A stretch of DNA of 64,000 bases, from positions 620,001 to 684,000 of the forward strand of contig NZ_LN913000.1 of assembly GCF_001487105.1 (NCBI RefSeq), given 5' to 3'. Below are positions 18,501 to 24,937 of the stretch, one piece after another; the first letter of the stretch is position 1, and every line of letters starts with the position of its first letter. Made by a program: the position numbers and the translations under genes. The DNA comes from Mediterraneibacter massiliensis. GTDB taxonomy: Bacteria; Bacillota; Clostridia; Lachnospirales; Lachnospiraceae. Under the pieces are notes generated by a model. It saw nothing but the letters and a program-made list of their open reading frames with translations. It made no database searches and had not been told where the DNA came from.

Positions 18501-19960
18501 AAACTGGAGAACAGCCAGTGGAAGTGAAAGGGGATTCCCTGCTTGCAAAGGCAAAGAGACTGGCAGGAAAGATCAAAGATGCAGTGACCGGAGAGGATAC
18601 CGATACCGGAGTGTTCCATGATTTTGTCTATGAAGAATCCGGTGTGGAAGGGGCAGCCTTTGAACTGTATGCCAAGGACACCATTTATTCCCCGGACGGA
18701 GCAAAGGATGAGCAGGGCAATCCGGTCATCCGTTATGAAAAAGACGATCTGGTGGCAACTTTAGTGACGGATACAGAAGGAAAGGCAGTGGTAAATAATC
18801 TTCCATTGGGTTCTTATTATATGAAAGAAACCATAGCAGGCGACCATTTCGTATTGAACCCGGAACAGAAAGAATTTACCCTGACCGCAGAGGATGATAC
18901 TCAGGCAGTGGTTTATGAAGGGGTTGCTTATAAAAATGAGCGACAGAAGATTTCCATTTCTGTAGAAAAGAAGGATGCAGTCACAGAAGAGAAGCTGGAA
19001 GGCGTGATTTTTGGTTTGTATGCCAAAGAAGATATCCTCTCCCAGCAGGGTGAGGTTCTTGTAGAAAAGGACACGCTGCTGGAGAAGAAAGCAACGGATG
19101 AGAAGGGACAGCTTACCTTTGACAGCGACCTCTATCATGGGAAATATTATGTGAAAGAGGAAGTGAGAAAGCCGGGGTATCTTCCGAATGAGGAAATCTG
19201 GGAGATCGATGCCTCTTACACAGACCAGAACCTTGCAGAAATCAAGCTGACAAAAGAAGTGGAAAATCAGCCAACGAAAAGCCAGTTTACAAAAACCGAT
19301 GCCACAACCGGGGAAGAACTGGAAGGGGCGAAGCTTCAGATCATCGACCAGGATGGCAACATCGTGGAAGAGTGGATCAGCACAAAAGAATCACACGTAG
19401 TTTATGGACTGCCGGAGGGAACGTATACGCTCCATGAAGAACTGCCGCCTTATGCAGAAGGGTATGTGTCTGCGGAAGATATGGAGTTTGAAGTAAAGGA
19501 AGATGGCAGTGTGACCAAAGTGGAGATGAAAGATACCTATTCCAAAGTGGAAATCTCCAAAACAGACCTCACCACCGGAAAGGAACTGGAAGGAGCCAAG
19601 CTTCAGATCTTAAATAAAGATGGTGAAGTTTTGGAAGAGTGGGTAACAGACGGGAAACCGCATCTGGTAGAGAAACTTCCGGTAGGGGAAGAATTGATCC
19701 TGCGTGAGATCACAGCGCCGGAAGGCTATGAGATCGCAGAAGATGTGAAGTTTACACTGGAAGATACCATGGAAGTCCAGAAGGTGGAAATGAAGGATGC
19801 AAGGACACCGGAAACTCCGGGTGTACCGCAGACAGGAGATGACCACTGGAAACCAATCCTTCTGTTTGCACTTTTAGGCGTATCAGCAGCCGGACTCATG
19901 GCAACTATGATCTATAAGAAGAGACATAAAAAAGCAGATGAAGCGAAAAAAGAAGAATAA
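15578..19960 (+). CDS. Large Cna-B/SpaA-repeat surface adhesin with sortase signal
   Basis: A 1460-aa wall-anchored protein. A signal peptide occupies residues 1-32 (cleavage after VHA). Residues about 225-340 contain CWFTVNGKIAYCLESHRSSPPSG, which resembles the thioester-type N-terminal domain of Gram-positive pilus tips. About eight Cna-B/SpaA domains follow (starting near residues 477, 570, 688, 823, 971, 1126, 1235, 1323), recognisable by K-x-D-x-x-T starts, E-G-A-x-F cores and K-E-x-x-A-P-E-G-Y ends; the last two are close relatives. Many have the K/E pattern of isopeptide-bonded domains. The C-terminus has the sorting motif VPQTGDD, a membrane helix and a basic tail. It overlaps the sortase gene by 23 bases. 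A role in cell contact during conjugation or in colonisation is inferred. Confidence 0.92.
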   Translation: MKSRNIKTRLAAFGLALLMGLSPLGNLADVHAAETKNPSEPVTESAEISETEQTEEVSEAAKHLVTAEDITKDISDKDFMAETCMEGIHYNPEKEDVTLERIEAEDGGSYHPDQEGTYIATYWVVPKDAHDSYSVSRKIILTDTEGQAHTEENGGQKQKEDTNSEEDSETPVQEIPDVEVTVSGEDVDAQAARELEEKIEDGEVMMLSGAENTFRAKETVHLEKGETIYYPSYIGNYLTCWFTVNGKIAYCLESHRSSPPSGDYVAQVLDSNKNLQKVLYYGYGGAGDITGSYLSGKSAEEKYVYTHIAASYAYAGEAGFTGCKYEDLVNAGVIAYIDHLFAMEEPPKGEISLSKTSVKAVRNGNAQKTPDITLSGDHRNYISVHVPKDITIYNKTKGTSAENGALKIYGGDTFYLTAPMLHTGKYSSGELHGSVGETWRTLVLSTGNSNQDIGVFESEKANPVSFTIDWLEMTRIELLKQDADTKNPLDGAVYGIYTDSKCEHLLMEMPVTGEEGKAVSDYFEAAIKTVYVKEIKAPDKYAQSDVIHKVDVEAGKTVTILATDERVKGAVHIQKIDKETQAFLPQGDSSLAGAVYGLYAREDIVHPDGKTGVLFKKDSLIAQGVIKEDGTLDFSELYLGKMYVKEITPPEGYTVDPTEYEVDLAYEGQEVAEITRDLTVQEQVKKQAFQLIKISEDGNQTETDLVEGAGFQVYLVSSLSKVESGELQPSNGDQFTAEDFRGYDFSKEEVAVTYVDGKAVPVPELITDKKGYALSPELAYGLYVVEESTVPENLKAIDPFLVKVDEDSREPMVWRIFDDRPFEFLLKIVKKDAQTGNPVLKAGASYKIFDMEKEEYVEQTVFYPKKETISIFKTNEEGYLVTPEELKCSTYRIEEVKAPEGFVRQGYESSLYEGEKIISPLEVTGKGSYKENPKKGIVITVSSDTAHQIDPDTGAVIVEVEQLNDEQVGSLTLTKTGEQPVEVKGDSLLAKAKRLAGKIKDAVTGEDTDTGVFHDFVYEESGVEGAAFELYAKDTIYSPDGAKDEQGNPVIRYEKDDLVATLVTDTEGKAVVNNLPLGSYYMKETIAGDHFVLNPEQKEFTLTAEDDTQAVVYEGVAYKNERQKISISVEKKDAVTEEKLEGVIFGLYAKEDILSQQGEVLVEKDTLLEKKATDEKGQLTFDSDLYHGKYYVKEEVRKPGYLPNEEIWEIDASYTDQNLAEIKLTKEVENQPTKSQFTKTDATTGEELEGAKLQIIDQDGNIVEEWISTKESHVVYGLPEGTYTLHEELPPYAEGYVSAEDMEFEVKEDGSVTKVEMKDTYSKVEISKTDLTTGKELEGAKLQILNKDGEVLEEWVTDGKPHLVEKLPVGEELILREITAPEGYEIAEDVKFTLEDTMEVQKVEMKDARTPETPGVPQTGDDHWKPILLFALLGVSAAGLMATMIYKKRHKKADEAKKEE

Positions 19961-20726
19961 GCTGTGGATGCTGCAGGCAGTCTTGTGTGCTGTCTGTATC
20001 CTCAGTGTGGTACTGCTTTATCAGAATTATGTGGTCATTCCCCGGCAGAATCGGGAACTGGTGGAGGAGTTAAAAACCTGCTTCCCGGAGGACATCCCTC
20101 CGAGCGGGAGCTCTCAAGGAGAGAAAGAGGAACAAGCTGGAAGAGAACCGGAAGTGTCTGCCGTTGACCTTCAATCCCTCCAGCGCCAGTATCCGGGTGT
20201 TCGTGGCTGGCTTACGATCCCGGAGGTTGGGATCGATTATCCGGTCATGCAGAGTAGCCGGGAAGATCCGGAGTATTATCTGCGGAGGGATTACCGGGGA
20301 AACTACGACATCAATGGAAGTTTGTTCCTCCAGGCAGACTGTATTTTGGGAGAATCAAAGAATCTGACTATCTACGGTCACAACATGAACAGCGGGGCGA
20401 TGTTCGGGAATCTGGACAGGTACGCCTCCTATGATTACTGGAAAGCACATCCCAGGGTGTTCTTTCAGACGCCGGAAGGCATGGAAGAGTACCGGATAGC
20501 GGCAGTATTGAAAGCCGATGTGTCCATGTTTGACTTCCAGCAGGCATCTTTTCACAGTCCGCAGGAATTGGAGGCTTATGCAGCACAGGCGAAAGCGCTG
20601 TCGCTGTTTGAAACAGGGGTATCTGGTGCAGGTTGTGAGACAACCCTGACGCTGGTAACCTGTTCTTATGAGTGGAAGGAGGCCCGGAACATCCTTGTGG
20701 CAGTAAAAGCAGAACCTGAAAGGTGA
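19938..20726 (+). CDS. Class B sortase
   Basis: A 262-aa membrane-anchored transpeptidase that would attach the adjacent adhesin to the cell wall. One N-terminal helix spans residues 8-27. The catalytic triad is visible: His in TIYGHNMNSG (near 147), Cys in TLVTCSYEW (near 240) and Arg in EARNILVA. The segment VRGWLTIPEVGIDYPVMQ and the long spacing between His and Cys point to class B. The ATG lies inside the adhesin frame, so the pair is translationally coupled; the cognate signal is probably VPQTG. Confidence 0.92.
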   Translation: MKRKKKNKLWMLQAVLCAVCILSVVLLYQNYVVIPRQNRELVEELKTCFPEDIPPSGSSQGEKEEQAGREPEVSAVDLQSLQRQYPGVRGWLTIPEVGIDYPVMQSSREDPEYYLRRDYRGNYDINGSLFLQADCILGESKNLTIYGHNMNSGAMFGNLDRYASYDYWKAHPRVFFQTPEGMEEYRIAAVLKADVSMFDFQQASFHSPQELEAYAAQAKALSLFETGVSGAGCETTLTLVTCSYEWKEARNILVAVKAEPER

Positions 20727-20727
20727 A

Positions 20728-21041
20728 AAGTGTTCAAAGATGGGTACTTTCTTCAGCTCTCTGGATGTATCTTGGGGTACTCTGAAAAATTTTCTGCTGG
20801 AAGTGTTCAAAAGTACCCGAAAAGTGCAGAATGTGAGACAAGCGGCAACGGGAAGTGGCGATACGGAACAAAAAGTGTTCGAAGTTAAGGGATGTGCAAC
20901 AGGTCGTGGCATCTTGTGTAATCTTGTAGTATTGGGGAAGTGTTCAAAGGCAGGTGCTTTTCCAACTCTTTGGTGACTTTCTGGAACCGTATATTCCGGG
21001 AAGTGTTTGAAAGTACCCGAAAAGTGCAGGATGTGAGACAA
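20728..21041. repeat. Iteron-like repeat region
   Basis: The 480 bases between the sortase and the ABC-3C genes hold no convincing gene. Instead the motif AAGTGTTCAAAG or a near form occurs five times (20728, 20801, 20873, 20938, 21001). Two larger imperfect units of about 105-113 bases are seen at 20728-20840 and 20938-21040; each ends with AGTACCCGAAAAGTGCA followed by a shared ATGTGAGACA. Such spaced repeats are typical of replication origins or partition centromeres. The element has a ParM gene but no other obvious centromere, so a parC-like site is plausible. Confidence 0.65.
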
Positions 21042-21208
21042 AATACAGATCGGAGAAAATAATAAAACCATAAAAAAGGAGGATTTGTGTAGATTTTATA
21101 TGATAAAAAAGGCATTCTATATACCATAGTTTTCTGGAAAAATCAATAGTAATTTAGAAAAAAGTGTGGTAGAATGAAGCAAGCAACAAATGAGGAGAGT
21201 GAAGAAGC

Positions 21209-22183
21209 ATGATGAAGAAAGAGGTTTATTTGAAAAATGTGGCTGAGAGTTTGGCCTTATTAAGTCGGGAAGTGTCTATCTTGAATGCGGTAAATCTCTA
21301 TGATATTAACATCGTTGCAGAAGATTTCTTTCCCGGATTGTTGAATCTTATCTATGGATATGAATTGAAAAATGCAAACTATGTGGAGAAAAATGCACCT
21401 GCGATTGATTTGGTAGATCCAAAGAATCGGATAGCAGTTCAAGTCACATCGGATAATAGCAGTACAAAGATTAAGCATACAATAGAAGAATTTAACAAAA
21501 ACAAATCATATCAGAGTTATGATAGATTGATTGTGCTGATTTTAACACAGAAGAAAAAATATTCTTCCAATTTTGATACACAGGGAATGTTTTCATTTGA
21601 AAAAGAAAGAGACATTTGGGATGTAGAAAAACTGATGCAAGATGTTCGAGAGTTGGAAACAGAACAAATAAAAGCAATCAGTAATTACCTGTCAGCAGAA
21701 TTGTGTAATAAATATTATTCAGTGAAAGAAACGCAGGCCAGTGAAGTGGACACGATCATAGATTTGATAGAGTATATTTCGCAACACAGAAAAGTAAAGA
21801 AGCCTTGTGAGACAACGGTAGATCCGGAGTATAAGATTTATAAAAGGTTTCGGGATTTTGCAGATAGATTGATTGCGGAATATACGACACTTTACACCAT
21901 TTATGGGGAAGCGTTGAAGATTGTAAATGAAACGCTGGGGATCGATGAGGCACAAGACATTATTATTATGTTCTATCTGCAGGATATCAGCGTACAATTT
22001 TTGGAAGAAGAGCAGGATAATCCGATTGCTGCATTGAATAAACTGGTTACATATTTTGAAACAAAATTAAGCGCGAATGGTAAAAAGTATGACCGTTCTG
22101 CAATTAAATTTTATCTTGTCAACGAAATGATTAAATGCAGGGTATTCCCAAACGAAAGGAGTGAGTATGATGCTGGCAAGTAG
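21209..22183 (+). CDS. ABC-3C system SMEK-domain protein
   Basis: A 324-aa component of an ABC-three-component conflict system. The first 150 residues match what I know of the SMEK domain: YLKNVAESLALLSREVSILNAVNLYDINIVAEDFF, then AIDLVDPKNRIAVQVTSDNSSTKIKHTIEEF, a fold related to nuclease/effector-linked regions. The rest is helical. The next two genes are the small middle component and the SMC-like ATPase, in the standard order with overlaps. The base composition is more A/T-rich than the surrounding transfer genes. Anti-invader function is the published proposal for this class; the effector mechanism here is not visible. Confidence 0.78.
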   Translation: MMKKEVYLKNVAESLALLSREVSILNAVNLYDINIVAEDFFPGLLNLIYGYELKNANYVEKNAPAIDLVDPKNRIAVQVTSDNSSTKIKHTIEEFNKNKSYQSYDRLIVLILTQKKKYSSNFDTQGMFSFEKERDIWDVEKLMQDVRELETEQIKAISNYLSAELCNKYYSVKETQASEVDTIIDLIEYISQHRKVKKPCETTVDPEYKIYKRFRDFADRLIAEYTTLYTIYGEALKIVNETLGIDEAQDIIIMFYLQDISVQFLEEEQDNPIAALNKLVTYFETKLSANGKKYDRSAIKFYLVNEMIKCRVFPNERSEYDAGK

Positions 22184-22397
22184 CAATGCACTGAAATCTT
22201 CCGCAATGTATATTGGCTATCTCATACTCAAAGAGATACAAAAACAGGAAGCAGGAAAGATTTCTATTTATGATGTATCTAAAGCATTAAAAAAGGCGGG
22301 GATTACAAGCAGCAGACAGTTGATTTTGGGTCTTTCCTTTTTGTATTCTGTTAATATTGTCGAATTTGAGGAGGCGAATATATGGGTAAAGAAATAA
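22167..22397 (+). CDS. ABC-3C middle component
   Basis: A 76-aa linker of the three-gene system. The start at 22167 is favoured by AAAGGA 6 bases upstream; a GTG at 22161 is also in frame. It overlaps the SMEK gene by 17 bases and the ATPase gene by 16. The pattern (SAMYIGYLILKEI; KISIYDVSKALKKAGI; QLILGLSFLYSVNIVEF) resembles a winged-helix subunit, as in the small middle components that bridge ATPase and effector. Confidence 0.75.
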   Translation: MMLASSNALKSSAMYIGYLILKEIQKQEAGKISIYDVSKALKKAGITSSRQLILGLSFLYSVNIVEFEEANIWVKK

Positions 22398-24139
22398 GTC
22401 GTATTCGTCTCAATCGGCTCTATTCAGAAAGTAATATTTTTGAAGAGATTTCTTTTCATGACGGAGTCAATATTATATTAGGCGAGAAATACGATGATAA
22501 TTCTGTAAAAGGTCGGAAAACAAATGGTGTTGGAAAGTCTATGAGTATTGAGTTTTTAGATTTTGGTTTCTTGAATGATTATGAAAAATCAAGAATTGCA
22601 AAAATACCGAAAGAAGTATTTCCGTTAGAAGAAAACGTAATATTAGATCTGGATATAGGGGACGAAGCGATCACGATAAAAAGAAACCGGAAACAAGCGG
22701 ATCAGCCTGTAATCATAAGAGAAGGGAGAACGGTATCTTTTGATAAACTTCAGGATGCAAGAGAATATCTGACAGGGCTTATTTTCCCAAAATTAAATGG
22801 GAAGAAAGTACCTAGTTTCAGAAATCTCTTTTCAATTTTGATGCGGGATGAACGTTCGGAATTTACAGATATCATCAAATGCCATGATTTGACGAAAAAG
22901 ATTCCGGATGATTTGAGCGCTCATTTGTTTTTGTTGGGATTTTCTTTAGAGGCATATAAAAACACTTTAGAAACTATAAAGGAGATAGAGGCAGTCAATA
23001 CCGTTATTGCAAAAGATAAAAAAGAATTGACGCAAGAAGGAAAAAAGAAAATTTCAGATGTTAAGGCAGAATTAAATGCATTGGAAGATGAATTACAAAA
23101 ATTGGAAGATGCGATTGAAAGTTTTAAAACGAATGAGACTTTTGATTCTATGGAGGCAGACCTTATTGAACTGGAGGATTTGCTGGATCAGTTGCGTAAA
23201 CGCCAAAAGGCTTTGCGATATGACTATGAAAAAATCAGAAAAATGCCAAAGCCGGAGCAGATTGATGACAGAGAAATCGAATTGGTCTATAACCAATTTA
23301 AGAGCGAGTTGGGAAATGCAGTAGTAAAATCTTTAAATGAGGTCGTAGGTTTTAAGAACAAGATAGAAGAATTCCAAAGAACATTGGTAAACCAAAAGGC
23401 AAAGGAATTGGAGAGCCAATTGAAAAGTATTGCGGAACAAATTCGGGTACTGGATGATGAATATTCAGAGAAACTGAAAGTCATCGATAAAAAAGGAGTG
23501 CTAAAGAATCTAAAAGTAAGTTTAAAGATTTATGAGGCGAAGAAGGATTCTATTTCTCATACGAAGTTTTTGTTTGATCAATACGAAAAGAATGAGAAAA
23601 AGAAAAGAATGCTGAATTTACAAAAAACTCAGCAACTCATGGAAATTGATAGTGAGATTGAGCAAAACAAAGAAATCATGGATGACTTTATTGATACCAT
23701 TTTGGAAATCCATGAATCCATTATGGGAAATAAGGAATGTTCGTTTAGCATCCAGACTGTTGATAAGGCACGAAAGAAAACACCAGTTGAGTTGACGCTT
23801 CGTATTTACGATGATGGAAGCCATAGTGTAGACAGAACAAAGGTGTTCATTTATGATATGGCGTTATTATTTAATCAATACACCAGAGACAGGCATCCGT
23901 TGTTTTTGGTACATGACAACATTTTCGATGTGGATCAAGATACGTTAGTTCAATGTTTAAATTATATTTATAAGCAGGAAGAGCAGTATCAGGATTTTCA
24001 ATATATCCTTACGTTGAATCGGGATAAAATCGAAAATGAAGAACAGCGGAAATTAATCCAGATGGATATTGATGAACATCAGGTAGCTGTGTTTACGAAA
24101 GAAAAGAAATTTTTAGGACGGAACTATCAGGAAAAATAG
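22382..24139 (+). CDS. ABC-3C SMC-like ATPase (DUF2326 type)
   Basis: A 585-aa ABC/SMC-type ATPase. The N-terminal half has an unusual Walker A, with GVNIILGEKYDD then an insertion before TNGVGKSMSIEFLDF (near residues 44-62). A long coiled coil spans roughly residues 200-450. The C-terminal lobe has Walker B LFLVHDNIFDVDQDTL (near residue 505), the DUF2326 signature that replaces the usual DEP with HDN. Such proteins sense DNA or replication intermediates and trigger a partner effector. It ends the three-gene operon; the ATG follows GAGGAGGCG. No adjacent nuclease is seen outside the SMEK protein. Confidence 0.82.
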   Translation: MGKEISRIRLNRLYSESNIFEEISFHDGVNIILGEKYDDNSVKGRKTNGVGKSMSIEFLDFGFLNDYEKSRIAKIPKEVFPLEENVILDLDIGDEAITIKRNRKQADQPVIIREGRTVSFDKLQDAREYLTGLIFPKLNGKKVPSFRNLFSILMRDERSEFTDIIKCHDLTKKIPDDLSAHLFLLGFSLEAYKNTLETIKEIEAVNTVIAKDKKELTQEGKKKISDVKAELNALEDELQKLEDAIESFKTNETFDSMEADLIELEDLLDQLRKRQKALRYDYEKIRKMPKPEQIDDREIELVYNQFKSELGNAVVKSLNEVVGFKNKIEEFQRTLVNQKAKELESQLKSIAEQIRVLDDEYSEKLKVIDKKGVLKNLKVSLKIYEAKKDSISHTKFLFDQYEKNEKKKRMLNLQKTQQLMEIDSEIEQNKEIMDDFIDTILEIHESIMGNKECSFSIQTVDKARKKTPVELTLRIYDDGSHSVDRTKVFIYDMALLFNQYTRDRHPLFLVHDNIFDVDQDTLVQCLNYIYKQEEQYQDFQYILTLNRDKIENEEQRKLIQMDIDEHQVAVFTKEKKFLGRNYQEK

Positions 24140-24185
24140 TAGCGTATGTAGAAGGAATGTTTTGTTCTAAGTTTGGAGGTATTTC

Positions 24186-24377
24186 ATGCATTTAAGAAAA
24201 GCAGCGGAAGATGTTTCAATTTTGAAAATGCGGCGTTCTATTAATGCGGATACTATGACGAAAGAAGAACTTCACCAGAAATTGGAAACAGGATACCGAG
24301 ATATTGGGAAGGAAAGAGTGAGAAACGCTTCGGAGGCTTTCGAAGAATGTCAGAGGAAATGTGAACCCAGCGAATAG
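24186..24377 (+). CDS. Antitoxin-like small protein
   Basis: A 63-aa protein starting after GGAGGT. Its second half (ADTMTKEELHQKLETGYRDIGKERVRNASEAFEECQRK) resembles the C-terminus of RelB/Phd-type antitoxins, the part that wraps a toxin. The N-terminal DNA-binding half is short, so it may be truncated. No toxin gene lies next to it; the next gene resembles another antitoxin family. Likely an orphan antitoxin or remnant. Confidence 0.5.
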   Translation: MHLRKAAEDVSILKMRRSINADTMTKEELHQKLETGYRDIGKERVRNASEAFEECQRKCEPSE

Positions 24378-24392
24378 TGGAAGGATGGAAAT

Positions 24393-24587
24393 ATGCAGAT
24401 TGTGATTGAAATACCGAAAGCTGTTTTATTTGATGGCAAGTATACGGTAGAACAAGCAACTAATTTTGCAAAGAAAGAAGTTGCACTTGGATTCTATATG
24501 CAAAAGGGGGTGTCAGTGGCACTATGTTCACAGATTGCAGGTATGTCGGAGGAAGAATTCTTAGTAGAAGTAAAGGATAGGAAATAA
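24393..24587 (+). CDS. UPF0175-like antitoxin family protein
   Basis: A 64-aa protein with the pattern IPKAVLFDGKYTVEQATNFAKKEVALGFYMQKGVSVALCSQIAGMSEEEFLVEV, shared with UPF0175 (a small HTH-like family often paired with PIN-domain toxins). It has an AAGGA ribosome site 15 bases after the preceding gene. No PIN or other toxin follows; a strong promoter for a structured RNA begins 4 bases after its stop. Confidence 0.6.
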   Translation: MQIVIEIPKAVLFDGKYTVEQATNFAKKEVALGFYMQKGVSVALCSQIAGMSEEEFLVEVKDRK

Positions 24588-24590
24588 CCT

Positions 24591-24619
24591 TTGACAAATT
24601 TGTAAAAAAAAGGTATGAT
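24591..24619 (+). promoter_or_regulatory. Near-consensus promoter of the structured RNA
   Basis: TTGACA at 24591-24596, exactly 17 bases, then TATGAT at 24614-24619. Transcription should start near 24626. It directly follows the stop codon of the UPF0175-like gene. Confidence 0.8.
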
Positions 24620-24625
24620 AAAAAA

Positions 24626-24816
24626 CGATCGCACTACAGAAACTTGTGAAGCCTGTAGTCCGGAAGGTTTCTTCGGGAACCTTTCGTTAAATATGATGGA
24701 ATCATGATTAAACTTCACAGTGAAGTAATTAAAAACTGTGAGAAGTGAAAAAAACGAAGCCGTAGGACCGCAAGGTATAGCTTCTGGAGGCTCCCCATTT
24801 TATCTGGGGAGTTTTT
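24626..24816 (+). ncRNA. Structured RNA of about 190 nt, family not recognised
   Basis: No protein frame fits here, but the transcript would fold into a chain of hairpins: ACTACAG/CTGTAGT (24633-24639 with 24653-24659); an 8-bp stem capped by a UUCG tetraloop (24664-24683); ATGAT/ATCAT (24693-24705); CTTCACAG with CTGTGAGAAG (24713-24745); GAAGC/GCTTC enclosing ACC-GCAA-GGT with a GNRA loop (24756-24784); and a terminator. It has its own strong promoter. No open frame, SAM-riboswitch or T-box consensus is seen. It sits before metK but ends in its own terminator, so it is more likely a trans-acting or antisense-type RNA than a leader, although attenuation of the downstream operon is possible. 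Confidence 0.75.
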
Positions 24817-24820
24817 CTTT
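24791..24820 (+). terminator. Terminator of the structured RNA
   Basis: CTCCCCA at 24791-24797 pairs with TGGGGAG at 24805-24811, followed by TTTTTCTTTT. A second smaller palindrome, TATCATG-TT-CATGATA, follows at 24821-24836. Confidence 0.85.
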
Positions 24821-24870
24821 TATCATGTTCATGATAATACAGAAAATGAAAACAAAATAATAAAGAAACT

Positions 24871-24917
24871 AGGCAGGATATGTTCCCGTAAAAAGGAAGG
24901 TATCCTGTCTTTTTTGC
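24871..24917 (+). terminator. Hairpin with T-run ahead of metK
   Basis: GGCAGGATA near 24872 pairs with TATCCTGTC near 24901-24909, followed by TTTTTTG. It resembles an attenuator in the leader of the metK-toprim operon; the metK ATG follows within 25 bases. Confidence 0.6.
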
Positions 24918-24937
24918 ATGAAAGAGAGGAAATTCGT

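Noticed and set aside
20355-21071. Minus-strand frame of 238 codons over the sortase end and the repeats
   Set aside because: It is a by-product of the repeat composition and the opposite strand of the sortase; no ribosome site or protein-like pattern.
23076-23324. Small frames within the SMC-like ATPase coiled coil
   Set aside because: Shadow frames produced by the repetitive Lys/Glu codons of the coiled coil.
24620-24937. SAM riboswitch in front of metK
   Set aside because: The structured RNA lacks the SAM-I core (AGAG kink-turn context and conserved junction pattern) and ends in its own terminator before a second leader hairpin.
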